From Tritrichomonas musculus (taxonomy: Eukaryota; Parabasalia; Tritrichomonadida; Tritrichomonadidae), in NCBI GenBank assembly GCA_039105265.1, contig JAPFFF010000011.1:1860001-1924000 (forward strand): a stretch of DNA of 64,000 bases. Reading direction: 5' to 3'. The notes beneath the pieces are model-generated. The model was not told where the DNA came from. It saw only the letters and a list, made by a program, of their open reading frames with translations, and made no database searches. Both the position numbers and the translations under genes were made by a program. This document shows, in pieces, positions 37,619-46,866 of the stretch (position 1 is its first letter; each line of letters opens with the position of its first letter).

Positions 37619-37676
37619 AGTAGTATATACGAGTCGGTTTCCGCTGGGGCTGGCACCCCACGCGTCAACACGAACT
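37619..37676 (+). repeat. Left TIR of Maverick B with hairpin
   Basis: It matches the reverse complement of 48738-48791 (AGTCGGTTTCCG and CGTCAACACG words conserved). Inside it, TGGGG and CCCCA pair around CTGGCA. In the right TIR the hairpin is GGGCT/AGCCC instead, so the base sequence differs but a stem is kept. Confidence 0.85.
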
Positions 37677-37926
37677 CGTCATAAAAGAAAAAGAAAAAGA
37701 AAAGAAAAAAGAAAAAAAAGAAAAGAAAAGAAAAAAATATTCTTGTTCTCACTACTGCTCCCCATCAATGAAACGGCACAGGGTCCCCACCCCTAATTCC
37801 CACCCACCCACCTCAACGCCTACCATTTATGAAACGGCACAGGTACCCCACCCCACAACCGCCCATCTATGAAACGGTACAGGTACCTGCCCCGAGAATC
37901 TCGTACCTATTTCTTTCTATATGTAA
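37677..37926. other. Left leader of Maverick B: purine tract and triple repeat
   Basis: A pure A/G tract runs over about 37683-37737. ATGAAACGGCACAGG-type repeats follow three times (37768, 37829, 37869), each next to C-rich spacers. The first gene starts at 37927 after TCTTTCTATATGTAA. No gene in this stretch. Confidence 0.65.
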
Positions 37927-38262
37927 ATGTCATTTGTACCACTCAAAGGCTTTACTAACGACTATGAGATACTGAATAGGTACCCCTTTACTATAAGACG
38001 TAAGAGTAATCATTTTATATGCAAAGATGCAAAACATATAAAGGGGTATATACGTGTATGTCTAAATGGCGACTACTACTTGAAACATGTACTTATAGCA
38101 AGACAGTTCATACCTAATGATGACCCACAACATAAAATAGAGGTAGACCATATCAATAGGAATAGGGCTGACTACCATCTAAGCAACTTAAGATGGATAA
38201 CCCCAACTGATAGTAACTATAACAGGGATATGCCCAAAATTATAAATGCGAGGGCAGATTAG
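37927..38262 (+). CDS. NUMOD4-HNH endonuclease, Maverick B
   Basis: A 111-residue protein. NUMOD4-like start (FVPLKGFTNDYEILNRYP, about 3-20), then HNH: YLKHVLIARQFIPND and VDHINRNRADYHLSNLRWIT (about 73-92), with the DH...N...N pattern intact. It lacks the coiled coil and long tail of the 241-residue relative in Maverick A (12135-12860). It is the first gene of the element and overlaps the convergent next gene by 23 bp. Probably a homing-type nuclease carried as a passenger. Confidence 0.85.
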   Translation: MSFVPLKGFTNDYEILNRYPFTIRRKSNHFICKDAKHIKGYIRVCLNGDYYLKHVLIARQFIPNDDPQHKIEVDHINRNRADYHLSNLRWITPTDSNYNRDMPKIINARAD

Positions 38263-38503
38263 ATATTTGGTACTCTAAGAACTCAAAGGCAAAATGTTCT
38301 ATTTGGTCGATAAATTCCAAATCACCATCTTTCATAATTACATTAAGAATTTCAGGTTCGAAATACTCAGCAGCTAACTCTTTTATCTTATTAATTAAAA
38401 TACCACATACACCCTCATTAGTCTCACATCTATAATCATAGAGGTAAGACACTATTTTATAGAGGATATTCATACGCTCTTTTATGGTCATGTAATAAGC
38501 CAT
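38240..38503 (-). CDS. Small helical protein, Maverick B
   Basis: An 87-residue, predicted all-helical protein (TIKERMNILYKIVSYLYDY, then INKIKELAAEYF and a hydrophobic-acidic C-terminus). Its 3' end overlaps the HNH gene by 23 bp tail to tail. No family is recognised; support is the ATG with an AT-rich leader and tight packing. Confidence 0.45.
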   Translation of the reverse strand: MAYYMTIKERMNILYKIVSYLYDYRCETNEGVCGILINKIKELAAEYFEPEILNVIMKDGDLEFIDQIEHFAFEFLEYQISNLPSHL

Positions 38504-38574
38504 TTATACAGAAATAAAAAAAAAAAATGAAATGAACAATAGAAAAATGTTTAGTCATTTCACTTTTTTCTTTG

Positions 38575-38814
38575 ATGAATATCGATAAGAAGATACGATT
38601 GACCACTGAAATGCTCAACGCTAAAATCATGGATGAAAAGCAAAAGCTTGAAACTTACTTGTTGCTCCAAATTGATCAACTCCACCAACGACTTGATGAG
38701 GTTCTTAATAGGGTCAACCTGCTATCTTTAAAACTCGATTCTGTCATTGATGACCTTGCAAATATGAAGGTCAACGTTGATGATATCAACAGCAGCCTTG
38801 ATAACCTTCATTAA
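38575..38814 (+). CDS. Small coiled-coil protein, Maverick B
   Basis: 79 residues from the ATG at 38575. A nearly continuous leucine heptad pattern (LLLQIDQLHQRLDEVLNRVNLL and LKLDSVIDDLANMKV) predicts a coiled coil, probably an oligomeric adaptor or fibre base. The next gene starts 42 bp on, after a TTTTATTTGATTTTT box. Confidence 0.55.
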   Translation: MNIDKKIRLTTEMLNAKIMDEKQKLETYLLLQIDQLHQRLDEVLNRVNLLSLKLDSVIDDLANMKVNVDDINSSLDNLH

Positions 38815-38855
38815 TAAACAACATCTTCTTCTTCTTTCTTTTATTTGATTTTTAA

Positions 38856-39689
38856 ATGACAAGTGATGTAGGTACACAAACAAAACCTAACAATAAAATA
38901 CAACTATTACAAGGTACTATTAAATTTCGACCTAAACTAGTTGATAGAGATGTTGCAAGATTAACAAGAGGTTTGGGTCAAACTATATGGAAGTTCTCTA
39001 ATAATCAAATAAATCTACAAAAATTATATGAGACATATTTAAATACTAGTATAGCTTTTAAAGACGTACTTGAATTTGCTAATAGACTCAAGAGAGAGAA
39101 ACCAAGAGCAAAATTTACAGGTTATGTGTTTGCTATTAAGAAAAATCAAGATGATAAAGATGAACATGGGCATTACATAACAGTATTAAAGCCATATCAA
39201 TATACTCTCCAAGAATCAGATCAAGGTATATTAACAGAGATAAAATTACATTATGATATTATCAACATAAGGATATCTCGAATGAAGACTGAGGAGGAAA
39301 AACAAGCAGCTAGAGAACTGAGAGAGCAGATGAAAGAAAGAACATTGAAAAGTGATAAGAAAGAATATAAAACTAGAGGTATTCAAACAGATGATATACC
39401 AGAATTGGCTCCATTACCCAGACCTCCAACTTTAAATCGAAATGATTATCATCTTAACCTTAGGAAAATCGGTAGGAACCGACCCACAAATGTTGAGCCA
39501 CCAACAAGGGATCAAAATCAAAACAGAATTCAACTTTTACTTCAAAGTAGTACAAATTTAGACGAGGATGATAGACCTAAGAAAAAATCAAAACAACATA
39601 AGAAAAAATCAAAACGACCTCGTTCACCTTCACCTCCACCTCCACCACCTCGTTCACCTCCACCTCCACCACCTCCTCCTCCTTCATAA
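38856..39689 (+). CDS. Unrecognised protein with basic-proline tail
   Basis: 277 residues. The N-terminal 150 residues are mixed alpha/beta without a known motif (GTIKFRPKLVDRDVARLTRGLGQ, then FKDVLEFANRLKRE); a charged helix follows (about 145-175), then Pro-rich linkers and a C-terminal Lys/Arg and Pro/Ser run. It resembles disordered-tailed virion or DNA-binding proteins. It lies just before the protease gene. Confidence 0.6.
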   Translation: MTSDVGTQTKPNNKIQLLQGTIKFRPKLVDRDVARLTRGLGQTIWKFSNNQINLQKLYETYLNTSIAFKDVLEFANRLKREKPRAKFTGYVFAIKKNQDDKDEHGHYITVLKPYQYTLQESDQGILTEIKLHYDIINIRISRMKTEEEKQAARELREQMKERTLKSDKKEYKTRGIQTDDIPELAPLPRPPTLNRNDYHLNLRKIGRNRPTNVEPPTRDQNQNRIQLLLQSSTNLDEDDRPKKKSKQHKKKSKRPRSPSPPPPPPRSPPPPPPPPPS

Positions 39690-39755
39690 CCACCTCCACA
39701 GTTTCCATCATCACATACCTCTCGAGGTACTAGTCCTCCTCCAAGACAACCCCGT

Positions 39756-40424
39756 ATGACACCACAGAAGGCAGGAGAGTATACAGTAGACCAAGGACAT
39801 AATAGGATTCATGATTGGAGGAGTTTAGTCAATGATGAAAATATAGACGAAGATGTTATTGATGACTACCTGAAACTTCTATATAACAAAGGAAAGAGAT
39901 TGAATAAACAACCTGGTCAAAATGAGGCAGAGTTTGATAAAAAGAAAATATTGGTTGTACCTACTGCATTTTATACCCTCCTTTCTATAGCATATGAGAC
40001 TAATGATATGGAAAAAATACATGAACTGATGAAAAGTCCTATCTCAGGTAAACAGTCATTTTCACATTTCGATAAAGTATTTGTCCCCATTTGCTCAGAT
40101 GGAGAACATTGGGTTTTATGTATTGTTCGATATTCAAAGAAAATAATCGAATGCTATGACTCTGAGAATAAGTCAATGGCACCAGAGGTAAAGACACTTA
40201 ATAAGTGGATCAATATTTCAGGAACAGGTAAGTTAAAAGCAAAATATTATGATGTACCTAGTCAAAGGAATAACAAGGATTGTGGAGTGTTTCTAATGGA
40301 ATCTTGTCGTACCTTTTTGCATGAAGGAGATGGTAAGTTTAAACAACGCAATATGCCAGATATTAGAAAGAGAATACTTCGAGAACTTCAAAACAATGAA
40401 TTAGAAACAGGTGTTGTATATTAA
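39756..40424 (+). CDS. Adenain/Ulp1-type cysteine protease, Maverick B
   Basis: A 222-residue C48-like protease, the usual Maverick maturation protease. Catalytic residues visible: H118 in DGEHWVLC, D135 in ECYDSEN, Q170 in VPSQRNN and C176 in KDCGVF, in the canonical H-D-Q-C order and spacing. In adenoviruses and Mavericks this enzyme processes capsid and pVI-like proteins; a pVI-like gene lies 3 kb downstream. The penton candidate follows after 24 bp. I saw no equivalent in Maverick A. Confidence 0.9.
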   Translation: MTPQKAGEYTVDQGHNRIHDWRSLVNDENIDEDVIDDYLKLLYNKGKRLNKQPGQNEAEFDKKKILVVPTAFYTLLSIAYETNDMEKIHELMKSPISGKQSFSHFDKVFVPICSDGEHWVLCIVRYSKKIIECYDSENKSMAPEVKTLNKWINISGTGKLKAKYYDVPSQRNNKDCGVFLMESCRTFLHEGDGKFKQRNMPDIRKRILRELQNNELETGVVY

Positions 40425-40448
40425 TAAAGACTTTTTATTCAACTCGAA

Positions 40449-41453
40449 ATGGAATTACCACCAAGTGTTAACACTTTATATCCTAATCGAGATAATATAG
40501 TTAATGATGGTAATACACCTCTTCCAATCGAAACAGCCTACTTCCTTGAGGATGCTCAACATGATAAAGCTAAGTTTAATAGGTATTGGTTTAATTTCCC
40601 ACCAGAATGGTCAACTGCAAACAAAGGGGAATCTATTGTTGGTGTTCGTTCAGCGCATATCATTAAGAGAAGACGCAAATTAGAATTTAATGTGACTATA
40701 TTTAAAGTTCAAAAATCCTACTTTGTTTTACATGGAGGAAATATAAACGACCCTATTTTAACTCAAGAACTACTTGATAAATTCTACCAGGACCAACTCA
40801 AAGTAGAATATGAAAAAGAGCCTACTTGGAAATGGATAGCAAATTTTGATGTTATTGATTGGGTGTCAGAGGAAGGGGACTTAAGAGGGTTCTTTGATGC
40901 TGTCAACACAGCGATGAAATCTTGGATAGCTATGCATGGAGAATATGGACATGCATTTTCCCAAAATGATTCATTAATTGCATATCGAGATATACAAACA
41001 GATGGATATTATGATAAAGATGGTTTTCATGAAATTATATATACTAAAAATAATGATAATATAGAGAAAGATTCAAGCCAATTTATCAATTTTTTCCAAA
41101 TTGGTGATTGGAATGAGGACTTTGCAGATGTGTTTAATATAGGCACAGGAGCTTATCAAAATAACCCTAAGAAGTATTCAACTTTAAGTAAGAGGTTGGT
41201 ATTTGATAATGTATGGGACAGACATCCATGTAAAATATATTCATCTATTGGTGAACAAGCATTACATAACTATATTGGAGATAGTGATGTTGAATATAGT
41301 CCGATTAAGTACTTCAAGTTAAACTCAATGGACCAAAGGTTTTGGATAGACTTCTATAGTGATGCACATTATAATTGTCCAACCAAACTACCTCCTAAAG
41401 ATTCATTTGTAATCGAAATGCAATTCCTTCAATACGATAAGATGTTTATTTAA
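40449..41453 (+). CDS. Probable minor capsid (penton-like) protein, Maverick B
   Basis: A 334-residue homologue of the first gene of Maverick A (776-1735), with matching ETAYFLEDAQHDKAKFNRYWF, WVSEEGDLRGFFDAV, VFDNVWDRHPCKIYSSIGEQ and the C-terminal IEMQFL block. It is slightly longer through an insertion near residues 85-105. The capsid role is inferred from size, beta-rich composition and neighbours (protease, integrase, ATPase). Confidence 0.55.
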   Translation: MELPPSVNTLYPNRDNIVNDGNTPLPIETAYFLEDAQHDKAKFNRYWFNFPPEWSTANKGESIVGVRSAHIIKRRRKLEFNVTIFKVQKSYFVLHGGNINDPILTQELLDKFYQDQLKVEYEKEPTWKWIANFDVIDWVSEEGDLRGFFDAVNTAMKSWIAMHGEYGHAFSQNDSLIAYRDIQTDGYYDKDGFHEIIYTKNNDNIEKDSSQFINFFQIGDWNEDFADVFNIGTGAYQNNPKKYSTLSKRLVFDNVWDRHPCKIYSSIGEQALHNYIGDSDVEYSPIKYFKLNSMDQRFWIDFYSDAHYNCPTKLPPKDSFVIEMQFLQYDKMFI

Positions 41454-41459
41454 AAATAA

Positions 41460-42614
41460 ATGAGTAAAGAAGAACCAAGCCCATATGAAAAATTATACAA
41501 CAAAGCTAAATGGAAGACCTTGGACAAATACCTTAGCATGGCAAAACAAGAGAATCTAAATGAAGACGAAGCAAAGAAATACTTTGATGAAAGAGTAGTA
41601 CATGATAAGAGAGTACCTAAAGCACAATTTATACCTATTGTATCCAAACATCCTCATGGTTATCAAATGGATACCTTCATTAATAATAAAGAGGCAGGTG
41701 GGTTGAATTATCTAATGTTCATCAATATCAACACCAGAAAAGCATATGCATATCCTATGAATGGTAAAGGAGCAAGAGAAGTATTGACAGCACTTCATAA
41801 ATTTGTTAATGATGTACCTCATGTATATTCGATAACAAGTGATGAGGATGCAGCATATTTATCATCAACAGTCTTAGACTTCATGAGAGAGAAGAACATA
41901 AAATACCGAACAACTACTGAGAATAACCATAATGTACTTGGCATTATTAATAGGTTTATGAGAACTATAAGAGATGCTATTGGTGAAAATAGGTTTATTC
42001 AACCAAAGGAGATGCATGATTTGGTCAACATATATAACAACTCTCCTCATAGGTCTTTAGATAATAAAGCACCTAATGATATTACTCCAGAGGATGAAAT
42101 AAAGTACATACAAAAGAATGCACGCATTAATCATTATCATTTTAATCCAGGTGAGAAGGTCAGGTTAGTACTCGAAAAAGAACCATTTGGTAAAAGAAGA
42201 AGTAATTTGTCTAATGAGTCTTATATAGTTGACTCACAAAAAGGTAACCAGTTTGTGGTCAAGTCCAAAGATGGTTCAACTAGTTCATTCCCTGGATATA
42301 GGTTGTTAAGGACAAGAGACAAAAGGATTAAAGTAGCTGAAAGACTAAATGAAGGTAAAGAAGGTATTATTGAACGAATATATAACTTTGATGAAGATAC
42401 TGGTAAGTATGATTTAAAATGGGAAGGAGTCGAAGGTGATGATGCCTTTGCTAGACAAACTATTAGAGATGTAAGGAGAGGTAATCCATTAGTACTTGGT
42501 ACAGCAGAAAGACAATATTGGTTGGAACAAAAGAAAAATTATGAACGACAAATTAAAGCAGGTCAAAAGGTTGAGGGCAAACCAATACCAGATAAAATTA
42601 TGAAATACATTTAA
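41460..42614 (+). CDS. Maverick integrase, Maverick B
   Basis: A 384-residue homologue of 1757-2839. Core motifs are HGYQMDTFIN, GGLNYLMFININTRKAYAYP, SITSDEDAAYLS and NRFMRTIRDAIGENRF. The C-terminal SH3-like stretch (PGEKVRLVLEKEPF) and a chromo/Tudor-like piece (YDLKWEGVEGD) follow. It starts only 6 bp after the penton candidate and ends 10 bp before the ATPase, so these genes are probably regulated together or from very short promoters. Confidence 0.9.
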   Translation: MSKEEPSPYEKLYNKAKWKTLDKYLSMAKQENLNEDEAKKYFDERVVHDKRVPKAQFIPIVSKHPHGYQMDTFINNKEAGGLNYLMFININTRKAYAYPMNGKGAREVLTALHKFVNDVPHVYSITSDEDAAYLSSTVLDFMREKNIKYRTTTENNHNVLGIINRFMRTIRDAIGENRFIQPKEMHDLVNIYNNSPHRSLDNKAPNDITPEDEIKYIQKNARINHYHFNPGEKVRLVLEKEPFGKRRSNLSNESYIVDSQKGNQFVVKSKDGSTSSFPGYRLLRTRDKRIKVAERLNEGKEGIIERIYNFDEDTGKYDLKWEGVEGDDAFARQTIRDVRRGNPLVLGTAERQYWLEQKKNYERQIKAGQKVEGKPIPDKIMKYI

Positions 42615-42624
42615 AAATTTGTAA

Positions 42625-43491
42625 ATGGATGAACCCCCAAGTGCAGAACTAATAAATAAAGTAGAAACATTGATTAAAGAGACCTTACGGAAGAACATGA
42701 AAGAGATAGATGGTGCTTTGATTAAACCATTATCACCTGATTATCCTTTTAGCACAAATGGTATATACTTTTTGATTGGTAAACCAGGTGCTGGTAAAAG
42801 TTTTTGGATATGGAGACATATTATGATAACAGAGAGGTTGTTTAAACATCCATACTACCAAAAGATAATATTTTGCTCAAGCTCTGGTAAAATGGATAAA
42901 ACAGCTGAAACACTTAATAAACAGATACAATCAAGAATCGATTATGTAAAGGAAAGAGAATTAATGAGTTATCTTAAAAGACATCTTCGAAGAAAGATAA
43001 AGTATTATGCTATTGTCAAATATGTATTATCTCGAATGAAAGAGACCAATGACGAAATGAGGAGGCTCATTGAGAAGCATCATTTAAATGAGCTCAATGA
43101 TAAAATAATATATATAGCCAATAAGTTAGTCAAGTATGAAACATCATCATATCCATATAACACATTATTGATACTAGATGATTGTGCAGGTAGTGATTTA
43201 TTAAAGAATGGTAATAGTGAATTTATCAAGTTGTTAACCAAGACAAGACACTATAATTTAACATGTATCATGGCTATCCAAACTATTCGATTTGTTCATA
43301 TGAATGCGAAAAGGTTAGCAACAGATATCATATGTTATACAGGATATAGTGAGGAAGATTTTACTAGCTTGTTGCAACAAACTAATAACTCATTAAATAC
43401 TAAGCAGACAGTAGCTGAATACTTACAACATAAAGAACCACATGAAAAATTCGTAATGAATATTTCTGCTAATAAGTACTATTTCGAATAA
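42625..43491 (+). CDS. FtsK/HerA-type packaging ATPase, Maverick B
   Basis: 288 residues, the same length as its Maverick A counterpart. Walker A GKPGAGKS at 51-58 and Walker B LLILDDC at about 181-187 are conserved, with the TKTRHYN and CYTGYSEED segments near the end. It would drive packaging. A second, divergent ATPase of the same type is encoded at 47035-47937. Confidence 0.92.
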   Translation: MDEPPSAELINKVETLIKETLRKNMKEIDGALIKPLSPDYPFSTNGIYFLIGKPGAGKSFWIWRHIMITERLFKHPYYQKIIFCSSSGKMDKTAETLNKQIQSRIDYVKERELMSYLKRHLRRKIKYYAIVKYVLSRMKETNDEMRRLIEKHHLNELNDKIIYIANKLVKYETSSYPYNTLLILDDCAGSDLLKNGNSEFIKLLTKTRHYNLTCIMAIQTIRFVHMNAKRLATDIICYTGYSEEDFTSLLQQTNNSLNTKQTVAEYLQHKEPHEKFVMNISANKYYFE

Positions 43492-43508
43492 TTTTTTATT
43501 TTTTAAAA

Positions 43509-43964
43509 ATGGGAATTAAACTTCATTCAGAAGAAGATTATTGGAAGCCAAATTATGCTAAACAAAAAGAATTTTCTCCATGGCAAACGATAATAAAAGG
43601 AGGAGTAGGTTTAGGTGGTAAATTATTAATGGGAGCTGCAGATAGTTTTACTGGAGGTCTTGCAAGTAAAATATTGGATGCTTCAGCAGGTGGATTAACC
43701 AAGCATGCTGGTGTTATTGGTTCAGTTGCGAGAGGTCTTGGTGAAAGCTTCTTGAGCGATAGTACAAGAAATAAAATAGCAAATATAGCTGACACAGCAT
43801 TAAAATATGTCCCAGATGGAAAAGTGAAAACTGCCTTATCATCAATTAATAAATCTGCAAAAGGTGAATCAGTTGGAGCACCTCTTGAAAAGCCAGCATT
43901 TTCGTCTAGATCATTACAAGAGAGTGACTTTACTACCAACAATCGGGCGAGAACCTACATCTAA
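43509..43964 (+). CDS. pVI-like small virion protein, Maverick B
   Basis: 151 residues. An amphipathic Gly/Ala-rich segment (GGVGLGGKLLMGAADSFTGGLASKI, residues about 30-55) and GVIGSVARGLGESFLSD follow the pattern of 3752-4171 in Maverick A. A short extra N-terminus precedes it. The presence of a matching protease in this element supports a pVI-like maturation substrate, by analogy with adenovirus. Confidence 0.5.
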   Translation: MGIKLHSEEDYWKPNYAKQKEFSPWQTIIKGGVGLGGKLLMGAADSFTGGLASKILDASAGGLTKHAGVIGSVARGLGESFLSDSTRNKIANIADTALKYVPDGKVKTALSSINKSAKGESVGAPLEKPAFSSRSLQESDFTTNNRARTYI

Positions 43965-44011
43965 TGAAAACTCAAAAAAACTAAATTTTTGGACTTTTTT
44001 GTTTATTTTAA

Positions 44012-44500
44012 ATGTCAAAACATCTAACAGGTTCGAAGAGACTTGCAGTTATTCATAAATGGTTGAATGGAAGGGATGACCCAGATTGGGAAGTTTTACC
44101 TACAAAAACCAAAGACAAGTATATTGTAAAACAGCGAAAAACTCCAATAACTCGAGAATATCAAGAAAACTCAGAAAGTGAAAATAACGAAGATACTCAA
44201 GAAAACTCAGACAGTGAAGAACATGAGGAACTTGAAGAAAAGCCAAGAAAGCCAATAAGTTCGAAAGCTGCACGAAAACCTCCAAAACCTCGAAAAACTC
44301 AACAAAGCCAAGTTTATGACCCTACTGTGAATGAGGAAATACTAAAACAGCTAAAATCACTAGGTGAAGAAATGAAGATAAGTCGAGAGAAGAAAGAACA
44401 GAGACGTATGATAAAGGAGGTTGTTGATAAAAGGATGAGTAAACCAAGACAACAGTATGTTCCTGAAGAACCGCCACAACAATCTTACCTGTTATCTTAA
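44012..44500 (+). CDS. Conserved Maverick protein of unknown function (GSKRL)
   Basis: 162 residues, homologous to 4215-4826: LTGSKRLAVIHKWLNGRDD, WEVLP, KYIVK and the NEEILKQLKSLGEEMKISREKKEQRRMIKEVV helix. The middle is Glu/Ser/Asn-rich. Its 3' part overlaps an antisense frame that is the tail of the minus-strand ORF ending at 44322; I take the plus-strand reading as the gene here because it is the conserved one. Confidence 0.65.
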   Translation: MSKHLTGSKRLAVIHKWLNGRDDPDWEVLPTKTKDKYIVKQRKTPITREYQENSESENNEDTQENSDSEEHEELEEKPRKPISSKAARKPPKPRKTQQSQVYDPTVNEEILKQLKSLGEEMKISREKKEQRRMIKEVVDKRMSKPRQQYVPEEPPQQSYLLS

Positions 44501-45503
44501 CTACACGAGAGATTGTAAACGATACAGACCAAACGATACACAATTTGATGCTTGAAGTAGTGGTTTCATATTCATGAATCTTTGATTCAATATACAGTTT
44601 AACTTTGTCAATATCTTTATTCTCTCTAACAATTATTGGAATTGATGATTTATAATTTTTCCATTTGATATCACTTGCCTCATACGTGTACCTTTCGTTT
44701 TCATTCTTTGGTGGTATCTCAAATATGCCTGTCAATTGAAAATATATTTTGAACGGTTTCACTTCTTGTTTAAATACTGTTTCAGTCAAATATTCATTGA
44801 TGTCTTCAATTGATGAAACTCCGTTTTTGTAATATATTTTGATTGGTTCTTTACTGTCTTCATCTAATCGTTCAACCTTTTCACTATCATTTGGGTATTG
44901 GTCAATGAAATGACTACATGCTTCAACTGCTTCATCAAAGTTCTCAGGTTCATTGATTATGAAATATGAATCATGTTTTGAATGAACACCTTTATAGCCA
45001 AACTTTTTGAGGTATTCAATTAATTCAGCATTTTCATTGTTAAATCGAATGTCTTCATATCGTTGAGGCTGTTTGTTTGTCTTTGGCGGTAATGGTCTCA
45101 ATAATATATTTTCAGATTTAATTAATTGAAGAGCTTTGTTGAGTGCATCATGAGCTATTTTAATGTTGTCCTCGATTTGTTTTTGTTTTAGTTTTTGTTC
45201 ATCATTTTGTTCTTCTTCTTCAAATTGTTCCTCTTCCTCTTCTTCTTCTTGTTCTTCTGCTTCTCTTTTCATTCTATTAACGAAATCTAATATTGATATG
45301 TCATCTATTCTATTACCTTCATGTTCTCTAAAACCAAATGAATTCAGATAATTTTCTAAAATGTTTTTGAAATGTTTAACATCATAATCACTAGGTTTAG
45401 ATGTTGATAATCGAGGTTTTAATTGAAGTTCATTATTGATATACCTGATTTGTTCAATAACAAATGATTTGGTATCTTTTTGATAGTAATAACGAGAACT
45501 CAT
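44501..45503 (-). CDS. Glu-rich coiled-coil protein, Maverick B (3' limit uncertain)
   Basis: It starts at ATG 45503. The open frame runs on to 44322, but that last part is antisense to a conserved gene, so the true end is unclear. Visible: an N-terminal helical region with YINNELQLKPRL, a Glu run (about 87-103), a helical segment, then a mixed region with KIYFQLTGIFEIPP and IIVRENKDIDKVKLYI that resembles the strand-rich stretch seen before the Cys-His region of Maverick polymerases. Function not recognised. Confidence 0.5.
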
Positions 45504-45597
45504 TTATGATATAATTAAAAAATCAAATTATTTGAATTTTGAAAAAATGTTAAATCAAAAAATAAAAAAAATATTTCGAGTTTTTTATTTCATTGAA

Positions 45598-45948
45598 ATG
45601 TCTGAGTTAAGAGAAATAATAAAACACATTGAAGAAATACATAAATTACTTTTGATATTAGAATCAAAACAAGAAGTAAGTGAAGAAGAAGAAACAAATG
45701 AAGAAGCAAATACAGAAGCAAACCATAAAAGAACACGTTCAATATTCAATTCATCAAAGTTCTTGAACAAGGATGAACGTGAAAAAGTTTTAGAATTTTT
45801 GGATGATAAATTAATGAATGATATAAATAAGTTGCCAACACACAAAAGGTGTTCATATACACAAAACTTATTGAAGGAAAAATTGAAGTTAAATGTATCA
45901 TCATATATGATTAACAGATTGTTGGCATTTAAGAACAACAAAGAATAA
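45598..45948 (+). CDS. Small acidic/helical protein, Maverick B
   Basis: I chose the ATG at 45598 (116 residues) because TTTTTTATTTCATTGAA directly precedes it, the same start box as in Maverick A. An upstream ATG would place the box inside the gene. The first 45 residues include a leucine-rich helix and a Glu-rich run; the C-terminal half (LNKDEREKVLEFLDDKLM, CSYTQNLLKEKLKLNVSSYMI) looks like a helix-turn-helix-type fold, which is tentative. Confidence 0.55.
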   Translation: MSELREIIKHIEEIHKLLLILESKQEVSEEEETNEEANTEANHKRTRSIFNSSKFLNKDEREKVLEFLDDKLMNDINKLPTHKRCSYTQNLLKEKLKLNVSSYMINRLLAFKNNKE

Positions 45949-45986
45949 AAATATCATTTAATTAATTTGTTTATTTTTGGTTTAAA

Positions 45987-46232
45987 ATGAATAGTGCAAT
46001 TAAAGGTTTGAGTTGTGATACATCATCTTTGCACACTCAGTTTCGAATAGTTAAAGACAAGATATTCAATGAATGTATGAATTCTGAAGATGATGCATTA
46101 AACGGAAAGTTTGATAAGATGATTCACATATTGTCGATATATAAACAACTATTTAATGATATTGAATCAATCAAAATACAATTAAGAGCTATTGATGAAC
46201 GTATCAAATCAGCTGAACAAATGACTTTATAA
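45987..46232 (+). CDS. Small helical protein, Maverick B
   Basis: 81 residues, predicted helical (FDKMIHILSIYKQLFNDIESIKIQL). A TTTATTTTTGGTTTAAAATG start context supports it. No family is recognised. Confidence 0.5.
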   Translation: MNSAIKGLSCDTSSLHTQFRIVKDKIFNECMNSEDDALNGKFDKMIHILSIYKQLFNDIESIKIQLRAIDERIKSAEQMTL

Positions 46233-46280
46233 ATGAATCATTGAATGACTCATCATTAATGTTGTTTTATTTTTATTCAA

Positions 46281-46856
46281 ATGTCTTTAAGCCGTGCACG
46301 TATTCTTTCCAGCGAGAACGATGCATCAGTTAAACAAGAACAATCGACCAGTATTAATATAAACATCAAACCAAAGCAACCACAACCAGTTGAATATCCA
46401 TCAGTTCAACCATTACCACAATCATCTCAAGCCACAAATTTTACTATACCTCAGATGAGTGGAGTATATCAATCACCGCAACCAACAAACAACGTTTCCC
46501 TAGAAAGAGGTATCAGTGATATAGGTGCTGATATAACAGAACTTGAAACCAAAAACAAATTCCTTGAGTTGTTGTTATCAATCTATGAAACAAACCCAAT
46601 AAAAGTCAATGATTTATTAATTTGTCATTCAAATACATTAATTGAGCTCATCAAATTACTAACACAAGCTGATAAAGTTGAATTGATTGTCAATGATGAT
46701 TGTTCATGTAATGGTTGTGTTTCTCGTTCCAAATATCTTTTAATTGATAGGATATTGGTGTACAAAAATAATGAATCAAATGACTTGAAATACAAATATA
46801 ATAGCATTTATACCGAACTCATTAGACACAACATTTCATTAAAAACATGTATTTAA
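46281..46856 (+). CDS. Conserved Maverick protein, homologue of 9132-9662
   Basis: 191 residues. A Gln/Pro-rich, variable N-terminal half (about 1-85) is followed by a conserved helical/Cys region (IELIKLLTQADKVELIVNDDCSCNGC, then LIDRILVYKNNES). The order of segments matches the Maverick A protein at 9132-9662, though identity is low. The CxCxxC cluster is a possible metal site. Start box TTTTATTTTTATTC. Confidence 0.6.
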   Translation: MSLSRARILSSENDASVKQEQSTSININIKPKQPQPVEYPSVQPLPQSSQATNFTIPQMSGVYQSPQPTNNVSLERGISDIGADITELETKNKFLELLLSIYETNPIKVNDLLICHSNTLIELIKLLTQADKVELIVNDDCSCNGCVSRSKYLLIDRILVYKNNESNDLKYKYNSIYTELIRHNISLKTCI

Positions 46857-46866
46857 AAACTAATAA

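Noticed and set aside
44322-44500. C-terminal part of the minus-strand frame 44322-45503
   Set aside because: It is antisense to the conserved GSKRL protein, whose Maverick A homologue supports the plus-strand reading.
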